This document shows positions 50,975 to 60,229 of a stretch of 64,000 nucleotides of DNA, one piece after another. Both the position numbers and the translations under genes were made by a program. The notes beneath the pieces are model-generated. The model had not been told where the DNA came from, did no database searches, and worked only from the letters and a program-made list of their open reading frames with translations. How positions within the stretch are numbered: position 1 is the stretch's first letter; each line of letters starts with the position of its first letter. The DNA comes from Actinomycetes bacterium. Its GTDB lineage: Bacteria; Actinomycetota; Acidimicrobiia; Acidimicrobiales; Ilumatobacteraceae. Where the stretch lies: assembly GCA_025356335.1 (NCBI GenBank), contig JANXUF010000033.1, forward strand, positions 62,001 to 126,000, in the 5' to 3' direction.

Positions 50975-52198
50975 ATGACACGCCGCTCCCGCCGACGCAT
51001 GCGTTGGCTTGTTCCCGTTGCCGCAATCGCCGGAACCACCCTCGTCGCCAGTCTTCCCCATGTCTTGCCGGTCGGTGCAGATCCGGTTCCCGTACTGCCG
51101 ACGCTGACCCCCGGCCAACTGCTCAGCAAGGTCAAGAATGCCAACGTCACCACGCTGACCGGCGACATCAGGTTGAGCACGAATCTCGGTCTCCCCGATC
51201 TCAGCTCACTCGGCGGCGGTGGCGGCAGCGCTACATTCCTCGACCTATTGTCCGGCACGCACGTCGCCCACCTCTGGATCGACGGAACCGAACACGCACG
51301 GCTGGCCCTCGATTCGCCAGGTGCGGAGAACGACTGGATCCGCAACGGCACCGACCTGTGGTCCTGGGACAGCGCAACCCAAGCAGTCCAGCACGCGACG
51401 CTCTCCGAAAAGGCGCCCGCCGGCTCGACGGATTCCAGCGAGGGTGGTGCGGTCGCAGGGCTCGGCTCGATGGATCCCGTCGCCGCTGCGGATGCACTCG
51501 TCGCTGCGATCGATCCAACGACGTCGGTCACCGTCACCACACCCGGCTACGTCGCCGGGCGCCCTGTCTACGAACTCGTCGTCTCACCGAAGTCCGTTGA
51601 TTCGACGATCGCCGACGGAGTCATCTCCATCGACGCTGCGACCGGGATCCCACTCGGCGTGCGCGTCGAGGCCAAGGGTGCAAGCTCACCGGCGATCAGC
51701 ATCGCCTTCACCGACGTGTCCTTCGACAAGCCGGCTGCGTCGACATTCGATTTCACCGTTCCACCAGGTGCCCACCTGACCGAGGTCACGAACGCTTCGC
51801 AGTTGTTGCCGCTCGGCAGCTTGCACACACGTGGTCCCCGTGGCGACCGAGCGCCGCTCGTGCCGGCGACCACTACTGCGACGCCGTCCGATGGTACGAG
51901 TGGCACGTCAGCATCGGTGTCGGTCGACGACAACGGCGTCCCGGCCACCGGAGGCGCAAACCCGCCGAGCGTCAAAACCATCGGCAACGACTGGACGTCG
52001 GTGGCGATCATCTCCAATCTGCGCCTCGGCCGCCAGTTCCAACAACTGTTCTCGAACTCGCCGTCGATCACCGTCGGTTCGACGACAGGACACCTCGTGT
52101 CGACATCGTTGATCAACGTGTTGATCCTCGACGACGGACGAATCGTCGTCGGTGCCGTGACTCCCGCTGTGCTGGAGTCAGCAGCCGCTGCAGCATGA
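50975..52198 (+). CDS. Secreted LolA-like / DUF2092-type protein
   Basis: A 407-residue exported protein: basic N-terminus, hydrophobic signal (about residues 10-30), then a beta-rich domain ('LTPGQLLSKVKNANVTTLTG', 'HVAHLWIDGTEHARLALD', 'GRPVYELVVSPK', 'AATGIPLGVRVEAKG') like the half-barrel of LolA/LppX lipoproteins. A Thr/Ser linker and a second small domain ('SVAIISNLRLGRQFQQLF') follow. Its end overlaps the start of the ABC ATPase by 4 bp, suggesting that it works with that exporter, perhaps as a sensor or carrier. Confidence 0.7.
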   Translation: MTRRSRRRMRWLVPVAAIAGTTLVASLPHVLPVGADPVPVLPTLTPGQLLSKVKNANVTTLTGDIRLSTNLGLPDLSSLGGGGGSATFLDLLSGTHVAHLWIDGTEHARLALDSPGAENDWIRNGTDLWSWDSATQAVQHATLSEKAPAGSTDSSEGGAVAGLGSMDPVAAADALVAAIDPTTSVTVTTPGYVAGRPVYELVVSPKSVDSTIADGVISIDAATGIPLGVRVEAKGASSPAISIAFTDVSFDKPAASTFDFTVPPGAHLTEVTNASQLLPLGSLHTRGPRGDRAPLVPATTTATPSDGTSGTSASVSVDDNGVPATGGANPPSVKTIGNDWTSVAIISNLRLGRQFQQLFSNSPSITVGSTTGHLVSTSLINVLILDDGRIVVGAVTPAVLESAAAAA

Positions 52199-53169
52199 CC
52201 ACGCTGCTGACCAGGCCGTCCGAATCCCCCACCGCTACCGGTGCCGATCAGGCGATCGAAACCTCAGGCCTGACGAAGTTCTTCGGCAAGCAGAAGGTCG
52301 TCGACGAACTGGCACTCAGCGTGCCGACCGGTTCGGTCTTCGGCTTCCTCGGTCCCAACGGCTCCGGCAAGACCACGACGATTCGTATGCTGCTCGGCCT
52401 GCTGACCCCTGATGCCGGTGACGTCCGCCTGCTCGGTCAGCCGATCCCGGCAGCATCCGACGAGGCGTTGCCGCTGATCGGTGCGCTGATCGACGGCCCC
52501 GCCTGCTATCCGTGGTTGAGCGGGCGTCAGAACCTCTGGCGATTCGATGCCAGCGGTCCCGATAGTCAGCGGTCGACTCGTAAGGCGCGCATCGAGGAGG
52601 CCCTCGGGCGGGTCGGTCTGACGGCTGCCGGCGACAAGCGGTTCAAGGCCTATTCGCTCGGGATGCGTCAGCGCCTCGGTCTGGCCAATGCGCTGCTGCG
52701 CCCGCGCCAGTTGCTGATCCTCGACGAACCGACGAACGGGATGGATCCTCAGGGCACTCGCGAGATCCGTCACCTGATCCGTGAACTCGCTGCCGACGGG
52801 ACGACCGTATTCCTGTCAAGCCACCTGCTCGCCGAGATCGAACAGGTCTGCACCCATCTGGCGGTGATGAGCGCTGGTCGTCTCGTCGCCCAGGGTTCGC
52901 TGAACGAGTTGCAGGCTGCGACCTCACCTGTACTGCGCGTCGACACGGACGACGTACAGGCTGCTGAGGCGATCCTCTTCGCCAGCGGTCTGAAGACGAC
53001 GACGGAAGCGAGCCAGATCACCGCTGTCATCGGCGACGTCCGTCCGGAAGACGTGTGCCGACGATTGGTCGAGGGTGGTGTCGGCGTGCGCCGCTTCGTC
53101 GTCGAACGACCGAGTCTCGAGGACACCTTCGTCGCACTGACCGGGGAGGGTTTCGATGTGGCGCAATGA
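52195..53169 (+). CDS. ABC-2 type exporter, ATP-binding protein
   Basis: A 324-residue ATPase: Walker A 'LGPNGSGKTTTIRML', signature 'YSLGMRQRLGLANALL', Walker B 'LLILDEPTNGMD', switch 'FLSSHLLAEIEQVC'. The long C-terminal part is of the DrrA/CcmA group. It overlaps the LolA-like gene by ATGA and the permease gene by 14 bp. Exported substrate unknown: drug, lipid or polymer. Confidence 0.88.
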   Translation: MTTLLTRPSESPTATGADQAIETSGLTKFFGKQKVVDELALSVPTGSVFGFLGPNGSGKTTTIRMLLGLLTPDAGDVRLLGQPIPAASDEALPLIGALIDGPACYPWLSGRQNLWRFDASGPDSQRSTRKARIEEALGRVGLTAAGDKRFKAYSLGMRQRLGLANALLRPRQLLILDEPTNGMDPQGTREIRHLIRELAADGTTVFLSSHLLAEIEQVCTHLAVMSAGRLVAQGSLNELQAATSPVLRVDTDDVQAAEAILFASGLKTTTEASQITAVIGDVRPEDVCRRLVEGGVGVRRFVVERPSLEDTFVALTGEGFDVAQ

Positions 53170-53950
53170 GCTGTCGACGCTGTTCAGGCGTCGCCGCACG
53201 CAGGCGATCCTGCTGACGCTGATGCTCGTCCCGATCGCCATCACGCTGGTCGTCCGTTTCGCGGGCGGTCCAGAAGGCGGAGATGGCCCGAGCTTCCTGT
53301 CGCAGGTCACGAACAACGGCGTCTTCGCAGTACTCGCCGGTCTCACCGTCACCCTGCCGTTCTTCCTGCCGATGGCCGTCGCCGTCGTCGCCGGCGACAC
53401 CATCTCCGGTGAGGCCGGGCTCGGCACGCTCCGCTACCTGCTGACACGACCTGCCGGACGCGGTCGGCTGTTGGCGAGCAAGGGCGCGACGGTCGTCGTG
53501 TTCTGCCTCGCAGCCACCGCCGCCGTCGCCGGCCTCGTCGCCGGCGTGATCCTCTTCCCGGTCGGACGGATCACGACGCTGTCCGGTGACTCGCTACCGC
53601 TCGTCTCCGGGATGCTGAGGATCTCGCTGGCTGCGTTCCTGATCGGCGTTTCGCTGCTCGGACTGGCAGCAATCGGCGTGTTCATCTCGACGATCACCGA
53701 CGTGCCCGTCGGGGCGATGGCCGGAACGCTCGCCGTCTTCATCCTCATCGGTGTGCTCGATGCGCTGCCACAGACGGCCGCCATCCATCCATGGCTGTTG
53801 ACGAACCACTGGCTGAGTTACAGCGACCTGCTGCGTACCCACATCCAATGGGGAGGCGTGGTGCGCAACATCGGTCTGCAGGGGGTCTACGTGCTGGTCT
53901 TCGGTGCCGCCGCCTGGGCGAGATTCACCTCCAAGGACATCCTCGCCTGA
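53156..53950 (+). CDS. ABC-2 type exporter, permease
   Basis: A 264-residue membrane protein with about six hydrophobic segments. 'GDTISGEAGLGTLRYLLTRP' 'AGRGRLLASK' is the typical ABC-2 cytoplasmic elbow (DxIsgErexGtL). It completes the exporter with the upstream ATPase. Its end is 4 bp from the end of the convergent putA gene. Confidence 0.87.
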   Translation: MWRNELSTLFRRRRTQAILLTLMLVPIAITLVVRFAGGPEGGDGPSFLSQVTNNGVFAVLAGLTVTLPFFLPMAVAVVAGDTISGEAGLGTLRYLLTRPAGRGRLLASKGATVVVFCLAATAAVAGLVAGVILFPVGRITTLSGDSLPLVSGMLRISLAAFLIGVSLLGLAAIGVFISTITDVPVGAMAGTLAVFILIGVLDALPQTAAIHPWLLTNHWLSYSDLLRTHIQWGGVVRNIGLQGVYVLVFGAAAWARFTSKDILA

Positions 53951-53954
53951 TCGG

Positions 53955-56900
53955 CTACGGGTGGAGGAGCCGGCCGTGGCGGTGCCGTGTCCAGCTGATC
54001 GACTGCTCGCGAACCCAATGGCGCAGTTCGAGTTCGGCTGTCGGCTGCGCCGGTGACTGGTCGAGGTCGAGGCCGAGGCGGCGCAGGCGGCGGCGGAGAT
54101 CGTCGTGGATGTCACCGAGCACCCTCACCCGATCGAGTCCGATCAGGTCTGCGACTCCATCGATCTCGAACCGGGCAGGCGTGGCGACGATCGCCTCCAC
54201 CACGGGCGTCACGTTGATCTCGACCGTCGATACGTCGATCACCTCGACACCAGCCGTACGCGCAGCACACTGCAAACGCTGGACGTCGACCGGATCAACA
54301 CCGGCACCGATCAGCAGGCCCACCCGGCGGAGGCTGCGATAGCGCAGCAGGTTGCGCTCACACGCCAGTGCCGAAGGATCCGAGTCGGCGGTGAAATATG
54401 CATTCCATGCAGCAGTGAACTCAGCGGACGTGGTGGTCACCGAGGGCTCCGTTGCCGAGAACTCGGAGACAGGTCGCGCCGCTGACGCTGCTGGCTCGGC
54501 CCTCGTCGTGCTCCAGCTGCCGAATGCCTCGACATAGAACGGGCCGCCGGCCTTCGGGCCGCAACCGACGGATGATCGCTTCCAGCCGCCGAACGGTTGG
54601 CGCTGGACGATCGCACCCGTCATGTGGCGGTTTACATAGGCGTTGCCGACGTCCACGCTGGCCAGCCAGTGCTCTGCTTCGCGCTCGTCCAGCGACTGCA
54701 GCCCACCCGTCAGGCCGTAGTCGCCACCGTTCTGGATGGCGATGGCGTCATCGAGATCGAGGGCCCTCATCACACCGAGCACCGGCCCGAAACACTCGTT
54801 CCGATGGAACCAGCTGCCGGGCTGCACACCGAGGCGTACGCCCGGCGACCAGATCGCCTGTCCGGCATCCAGGCAACGCGGCTCGACGAGCCAGTGTTCA
54901 CCGTCATCCAGTGTCGTCAATGCTCGCAGCAGCTTGTCGCCGGGAGCGGCGATGAGCGGTCCGACCATCGTCTCCGGTGCAGCGGCCTCGCCGACGCGAA
55001 GACTCGTGACCGCTTCTGCGAGACGTCGGAGGAACCGCTGATCGTCGTAGACCGGGGCTTCGAGGATCGCCAGACTGGCGGCCGAACACTTCTGGCCCGC
55101 GTGTCCGAATGCAGACCTCACGAGATCCCGGATCGCCGCATCCTCGTCCGCTGCAGCGGTGATCACCATCGCGTTCTTGCCGCTCGTCTCGGCGAGCAGC
55201 CGCATGGACGGCTTCCATTCGAGGAAACGTGCAGCGGTCTCGAAGGCGCCGGTCAACACGACCGTTGCGACATCCTCGTGCGTCATCAGCCGCTGGCCGA
55301 CCTCGTTGTCGGGGCACGAGACGAACTGCAGGACATCGGTCGGAACGCCGGCGGCCCACAACTGATTGACGAGCAGCCAGGCGACACCACGGGCCTCCGG
55401 CGCCGGCTTGAGCACGACGGCGTTGCCGGCAGCGAGGGCGGCACACACACCGCCGGTCGGGATGGCGTATGGGAAATTCCACGGCGAGGCGACGACCACG
55501 ACACCGAGCGGCGTGAACACCGTGCCGTCGTGCGACCGCTCGGCGATCGTCGACGCGCAGTGCGCGTAGTAGCGGGCGAAGTCGATCCCCTCCGACACCT
55601 CGGGATCGCCCTCGGGGATCGTCTTGGCGGTCTCGAAGGCCATCTGCGCGAGCGTTTCACCGCGAGCCGCCTCCATCGTGTCCGCGGCGTTCATCAGGAT
55701 CGAGTTGCGTTCGGCAGTCGTTGTCGACGCCCATCGACGACCGGCCGCGACGGAGACGGCGAGCAACCGATCGATCTCCTCGGCGGTGTAGATACTCGGG
55801 TAGTCGCCTGGTTGGAACGCATCGAGGGCCCGACGAATCCAGTCTCGATTCGGCGATTGGGTGAAGTCGGTATCGGCGGCATTGGAGAAGCGGCCGGCTG
55901 CGGGCACGTCGGTCCCAGCGGCGCGATGCTGCTGTCGTCGGGATGACGTGTCGATCGTCGGCTGATCGGCGACCGCCCGCTCGAAACGTCGGCGTTGATC
56001 GTCCCACTCCGGCGAACCGGGCGTCAGCGTGAACAGTGCCCGCAGGAAGTTGTCAGGCGAGGTGTTCTCGTCGAGCCGCCTCGTCAGGTAGGCGATACTC
56101 GCCGGCAGATCGTCGCTGCGGACGACGGGGGCATAGAGCAGGAGGTCTCCCGCTGCGTCGAGGACCGCACGCGACTGCGCTGGGGCCATTCCCTCGAGCA
56201 TCTCGAGGTCGATGCGATCGCCGGCCCCGAGCGACAACCCCCAGGCGACGTCGAACAAGTTGTGGCTGGCGACTCCGACCCGTACGGCTCCGGCATAGCG
56301 GTCGTCCAGCGCCGCCGTGATCAGCCGTTTGAAACTCGCGTCGACCTCTGCTTTCGAACCGTACGGTGCCTGCACCAGGCCGTGGAGTTCTGCATCGACA
56401 CGTTCCATCGCCAGGTTCGCACCCTTGACGATGCGGATCTTCAGCGTGCCACCACTGCGCTGGTGCCTGGCAAGCGCCCAGTCGCACAGCTCGACGCATG
56501 CTGCGTGCGAATCCGGCAGGTAGGCCTGCAGGACGATGCCGGCAGCGGTGACGGCGAACTCGTCCTCGTCCAGCACCCGTTGCATTGCGGCGATGGTCAG
56601 ATGGAGATCGCGGTACTCCTCCATGTCGAGGTTGAGAAATGTCGTCGGATGCGACGACGCGGCGTCCCGATACAGCATCCGCAGACGATCACAGATGCGG
56701 TCGAGAGAATGATCGAAGGCGAAGACGTCGAGGTTGGCGCAGATCGCCGAGATCTTCAGCGACACATAGTGCACGTCAGATCTGCCGATGCGCTCACGCA
56801 ACATGCCAACACGTACATCCGCTTCGGCATCGGACAGGATCGCCTCACCGAGCACGTTGACATTGAGACGGAAACCCTGCTCGGTCCGGTGTCGCAGATG

Positions 56901-57326
56901 CTCGGCGAACGCCGGATCGTCTGCTGACAGCACGACTCCGTTGGCTTCGCGCAGCAGCCTCGATCGGACCATCGGCATCACGACCCGCGGTAAGCGCGGT
57001 GCGAGGCGCGCGCCGACGGCCAGCGAGAGCCGATCGACAGCACCCATCGACGTCGGAACACCGTGTTCGGCGACCACGGACCTCAGTCGCCGTGCAGCGC
57101 GCCTGTCGTCGGTGAATCGGAGGACCTCGTCGGTCATCGCGAACGTCAGTTCGCGGAGTGAGGCGTCCCCGACGACCGTCGCCAGACGACGCTGCTGGCG
57201 GCGCTCCCGGCGAGTCATCGTCGAGAGCGACGCCTGCAACAGTGAAGCGGCCAACTGCACGGCACCGGCGCCGTCAGCGGACGATGAGACGCCGGTCGGT
57301 CGACCATTTCGCGGAGGAGTGATCAT
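53955..57326 (-). CDS. putA: Bifunctional proline dehydrogenase / P5C dehydrogenase
   Basis: A 1,123-residue fused enzyme that oxidises proline to glutamate. The proline dehydrogenase barrel (about residues 60-440) shows 'LKIRIVKGANLAMERVDAEL' and 'LFDVAWGLSLGAGDRIDLEM'; the aldehyde dehydrogenase part shows 'SPWNFPYAIPTGGVCAALAA', 'AETSGKNAMVI' and the catalytic Cys in 'GHAGQKCSAASLA'. The start at 57326 follows the track M1 by 20 codons. A Ser/Ala-rich linker and an extra C-terminal domain follow. The DNA-binding domain of enterobacterial PutA is absent. A LysR gene lies directly upstream, co-directional. Confidence 0.93.
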   Translation of the reverse strand: MITPPRNGRPTGVSSSADGAGAVQLAASLLQASLSTMTRRERRQQRRLATVVGDASLRELTFAMTDEVLRFTDDRRAARRLRSVVAEHGVPTSMGAVDRLSLAVGARLAPRLPRVVMPMVRSRLLREANGVVLSADDPAFAEHLRHRTEQGFRLNVNVLGEAILSDAEADVRVGMLRERIGRSDVHYVSLKISAICANLDVFAFDHSLDRICDRLRMLYRDAASSHPTTFLNLDMEEYRDLHLTIAAMQRVLDEDEFAVTAAGIVLQAYLPDSHAACVELCDWALARHQRSGGTLKIRIVKGANLAMERVDAELHGLVQAPYGSKAEVDASFKRLITAALDDRYAGAVRVGVASHNLFDVAWGLSLGAGDRIDLEMLEGMAPAQSRAVLDAAGDLLLYAPVVRSDDLPASIAYLTRRLDENTSPDNFLRALFTLTPGSPEWDDQRRRFERAVADQPTIDTSSRRQQHRAAGTDVPAAGRFSNAADTDFTQSPNRDWIRRALDAFQPGDYPSIYTAEEIDRLLAVSVAAGRRWASTTTAERNSILMNAADTMEAARGETLAQMAFETAKTIPEGDPEVSEGIDFARYYAHCASTIAERSHDGTVFTPLGVVVVASPWNFPYAIPTGGVCAALAAGNAVVLKPAPEARGVAWLLVNQLWAAGVPTDVLQFVSCPDNEVGQRLMTHEDVATVVLTGAFETAARFLEWKPSMRLLAETSGKNAMVITAAADEDAAIRDLVRSAFGHAGQKCSAASLAILEAPVYDDQRFLRRLAEAVTSLRVGEAAAPETMVGPLIAAPGDKLLRALTTLDDGEHWLVEPRCLDAGQAIWSPGVRLGVQPGSWFHRNECFGPVLGVMRALDLDDAIAIQNGGDYGLTGGLQSLDEREAEHWLASVDVGNAYVNRHMTGAIVQRQPFGGWKRSSVGCGPKAGGPFYVEAFGSWSTTRAEPAASAARPVSEFSATEPSVTTTSAEFTAAWNAYFTADSDPSALACERNLLRYRSLRRVGLLIGAGVDPVDVQRLQCAARTAGVEVIDVSTVEINVTPVVEAIVATPARFEIDGVADLIGLDRVRVLGDIHDDLRRRLRRLGLDLDQSPAQPTAELELRHWVREQSISWTRHRHGRLLHP

Positions 57327-57392
57327 GTTTCCAGTCAAGTACCGTATCGCTGTCGGGCATCGCCAACGAACGTGGCCGCCGTGCATTTTGAA

Positions 57393-58265
57393 TCACCGAA
57401 GCGTTCTGGCGAGGACGATCATCGCCGCTGCTGCCGGTGACAGGCGGCCAGGTCGATGGAGCAGGCCGAGGCGCCTCGTCAGCGTCGGCCTGACCGAACG
57501 CACCACCGCGCCGCGAGCAGCCGCTTCGTTGGCGAGTGTGGTGGGAAGCAGCGACGATCCAGCGCCGGCCAGCACCAACGGCATGATCGCTTCGCGTTGG
57601 TTGATCTCGACGACGATATTCGGTTGCGCGCCGCTGCGGGCGATCAACTGGTCGAGCAGCCGCCTCGTCGAGGTGCCGACAGGTGTGGCGATCACCGGCA
57701 TCGCCGCGAATGCCGCCGGCGTGACCGGACCGTCCGGCAGGTCAGTTCCCGGTGGGCAGACGGCGAGGACTTCCTGCCGGAACAATGCGACGCGGACCAG
57801 ACCGCCACCGCCGGTCGTCAGATCGGTAAGGCCCAGTTCGGCTTTGCCCGATGCGACCTGTCGGTCGATGTCCGCAGCGTCCTCCGGTTCACGAACCCGG
57901 ATCGTCACGCCCGGATACCTCGTCCGGAACCTGCCGACGAGACCGGCGAGTGGGTCGACCGCCAGTGTCGGCAGGGCGACGATCTCCAATTGCCCGACCT
58001 GCACACCAGACGATGCCGAGGCGGCGGCGCTCACATCCGCCATATCGCGGAGCACCCTTCTGGCGGCATCGATGACCAACTCGCCGGCTGATGTCACCTG
58101 AACCGAACGGCCGAGTCTGGCGAACAATTCGACTCCGAGTTCCGTCTCGAGGGTTCGAATCCCGTACGAAAGCGACGGCTGGGCGACATGCACGGCGGCA
58201 GCGGCACGAGTGAACCCTCCGTGATCCGCAACGGCGACGATGTATTCAAGTTGGCGCAGATCCAT
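57393..58265 (-). CDS. LysR family transcriptional regulator
   Basis: A 290-residue LysR protein: helix-turn-helix 'MDLRQLEYIVAVADHGGFTR' 'AAAAVHVAQPSLSYGIRTLE', then a co-inducer domain with two lobes. It ends 66 bp before putA on the same strand and is divergent from the TauE/SafE gene. It could regulate either; LysR proteins most often act on the divergent neighbour. Confidence 0.9.
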   Translation of the reverse strand: MDLRQLEYIVAVADHGGFTRAAAAVHVAQPSLSYGIRTLETELGVELFARLGRSVQVTSAGELVIDAARRVLRDMADVSAAASASSGVQVGQLEIVALPTLAVDPLAGLVGRFRTRYPGVTIRVREPEDAADIDRQVASGKAELGLTDLTTGGGGLVRVALFRQEVLAVCPPGTDLPDGPVTPAAFAAMPVIATPVGTSTRRLLDQLIARSGAQPNIVVEINQREAIMPLVLAGAGSSLLPTTLANEAAARGAVVRSVRPTLTRRLGLLHRPGRLSPAAAAMIVLARTLR

Positions 58266-58345
58266 AGACCCAGGCTATTGGTCTGATCGCATCATCCTGT
58301 GCTGGAGCCCGCCCGTTGGACCGGCTGCAGGGCCACAGTGGTGAC

Positions 58346-59107
58346 GTGATCTTCTCGCTTGCTCCGCACACATTGTTCGGTGCCGCGCTGATCGGTGTGG
58401 CCATAGGATTCCTCGGCGGGCTGTTCGGCAAGGGTGGATCGGCGATCGCCACCCCACTGCTCCACGCCATCGGCATCCCGGCGATCGTCGCCGTCGCTGC
58501 GCCGCTGCCGGCAACGATCCCGTCGACGTTGACCGCCGGCTCCGTCTACCGGCGGGAGCACTTGACCGACTGGCGGGTCGTCCGTTGGAGTATCGCCTTC
58601 GGGGTCCCGGCAACGATCGCCGGGGCGTTGGCGACGGGATGGATCGATGGCGCTGTCCTGGTCAAGGTGACCGACGGCCTGCTTGTCGCTCTGGGACTGC
58701 GTTCCCTCTTGAGCCATCAGCAGGCCGAGAACGAACCGGCGATGCCTGTCCGCGACAGCGCGTGGCTGCTGACAGCTGTTGCGTTCAGCGTCGGTCTGGC
58801 TTCGGGTCTGCTCGCCAACAGTGGCGGCTTCCTGCTCGCGCCGCTGTATGTTGCGGTCCTGCGGATGCCGATCAAATCGGCGTTTGCCAATTCTTTGATG
58901 GTTTCCGCAATGCTGGCGATCCCGGGAACGATCGTGCATGCCTCGCTCGGCCATATCAACTGGGGACTCGTCGCTGTCTTGGCGTGCACATCTGTCCCAC
59001 TGTCGTTCCTCGGCGCGAAGGTTGCCCTGCGCACCGAACCCGCACGGCTCGAACGTCTCTACGGCGCGGCGATCGGCCTGCTGGGCATCACCTTCCTCGT
59101 TGCCTGA
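58346..59107 (+). CDS. TauE/SafE family membrane transporter
   Basis: About 253 residues with seven to eight hydrophobic segments. 'IGFLGGLFGKGGSAIATPLL' is the first TauE repeat and 'ASGLLANSGGFLLAPLYVAV' the second. Family members export sulphite or organosulphonates, but substrates vary. The start is GTG at 58346 or TTG at 58316. Divergent from the LysR gene. Confidence 0.85.
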   Translation: MIFSLAPHTLFGAALIGVAIGFLGGLFGKGGSAIATPLLHAIGIPAIVAVAAPLPATIPSTLTAGSVYRREHLTDWRVVRWSIAFGVPATIAGALATGWIDGAVLVKVTDGLLVALGLRSLLSHQQAENEPAMPVRDSAWLLTAVAFSVGLASGLLANSGGFLLAPLYVAVLRMPIKSAFANSLMVSAMLAIPGTIVHASLGHINWGLVAVLACTSVPLSFLGAKVALRTEPARLERLYGAAIGLLGITFLVA

Positions 59108-59160
59108 GGATGAGCCCGTTGCAACGGAGGGGCGACCCGCGAGGGCGTCAGAACCGGTGT

Positions 59161-59613
59161 TCAGGCCACCGATTGCAGGGTCCTTCGCCGCATCTGCACG
59201 GTCCTCCACGCCAACGCCGTGGCGACGAGCATGATCACCAGACCGAGTAGTTCGTCCACGAGCGAGAACGTGGCCCAAGGCGCGCCGAGGGTTTCGTCGT
59301 AGCCGAACAGTCCCCACCTGATGCTGACGAGCAGTCCGGCGACCGACGCCGCCATGTAGGCGGCACCGCCGGCGGGCGCCAGCGGATGGGACACGACAGC
59401 GACGACGAGGCCGAGTAGACAGCCGATGATTCCCTGGAGCAGGAACAGGACGCCGATCGTGGGGACCGCCCGATAGCCGTCCGTTCGTCCCCACAGGTAC
59501 AGGTGCACGACTCCCGAGGCGACGATCGTCAACGCACCGAGTACGCCGAGCACCCTGAGCGCTACGTGGGCCGAATCCAGTCGGTCAGCGGTCTCGGTGC
59601 GTCGGTCGGACAC
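59161..59613 (-). CDS. Four-helix membrane protein
   Basis: A 150-residue protein with four hydrophobic stretches (about residues 18-42, 50-75, 82-100, 118-138) and short loops. 'VASGVVHLYLWGRTDGYRAV' recalls small membrane proteins encoded with copper or haem proteins, but I do not recognise the family. It follows the cupredoxin gene after 1 bp, so the two products probably act together. Confidence 0.7.
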   Translation of the reverse strand: MSDRRTETADRLDSAHVALRVLGVLGALTIVASGVVHLYLWGRTDGYRAVPTIGVLFLLQGIIGCLLGLVVAVVSHPLAPAGGAAYMAASVAGLLVSIRWGLFGYDETLGAPWATFSLVDELLGLVIMLVATALAWRTVQMRRRTLQSVA

Positions 59614-59614
59614 G

Positions 59615-60184
59615 TCAGCTCACCGTGATCGTCATGTCCATGCCCTTGCCCTTGTGCGTCGGGATGGCGCAATAGACGTCGTAGGTACCGGGCTTCAGGG
59701 TGACGGTCAGCTTGCCGCTCGCGCCACCGACGAAGGTGTCGGAGATCACGTTGGCGACGTCAGGGCCGTTGATGGCGAGGTTGTGCTTGAACTTCCCGGC
59801 GTTGCTCACGTCGAAGGTGTAGGTCCCTGCCTTCATCGTCGCCGACAGGCCATCGATCTTGTATTCGGTCTCGGTGACCGCTACCGCTGTGCCGGCTGCG
59901 GCTGCGGTTCCAGCTGCCGTACCGGTTGCGGCAGTCGTGCCGTCCGCAACCGTGGTCGCCGCAGCGGGCGAGGTCGTGGCCGCAGCAGGCGTCGTGGCAG
60001 CGGCAGGCGAGGTGGCAGCGGCAGGCGAGGTGGCAGCCGTAGTCGCGACTGCCGCGGCCGTCGCGGCCGTCGTTGTCGCCGCCTTGGTGCTGCTGGAGCC
60101 GCAGGCGGCAAGCGCCACGGCCGAGGCGGCGCAGACGCCGAGGAGGAGTCGTCGATGGATGGAAGGTGATGTTGATCGTGCCAT
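59615..60184 (-). CDS. Cupredoxin-domain lipoprotein
   Basis: A 189-residue lipoprotein (lipobox 'VALAAC', Cys28) with an Ala/Thr/Pro linker to about residue 100 and a plastocyanin-like domain. Type I copper ligands are visible: His in 'GKFKHNLAI' and the cluster C-x4-H-x4-M in 'YCAIPTHKGKGM'. It should carry electrons or copper outside the membrane. Preceded by a kinase gene after 45 bp and followed by a small membrane protein gene. Confidence 0.85.
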   Translation of the reverse strand: MARSTSPSIHRRLLLGVCAASAVALAACGSSSTKAATTTAATAAAVATTAATSPAAATSPAAATTPAAATTSPAAATTVADGTTAATGTAAGTAAAAGTAVAVTETEYKIDGLSATMKAGTYTFDVSNAGKFKHNLAINGPDVANVISDTFVGGASGKLTVTLKPGTYDVYCAIPTHKGKGMDMTITVS

Positions 60185-60229
60185 GGACCGATCATCGATC
60201 CGGCGATTGTGACCCCGCTGTGAGTTCGG

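Noticed and set aside
58148-58168. 'gggttcgaatcccg', like a tRNA T-arm
   Set aside because: It lies in the middle of the intact LysR gene; no acceptor stem, D-arm or anticodon arm can be built around it.
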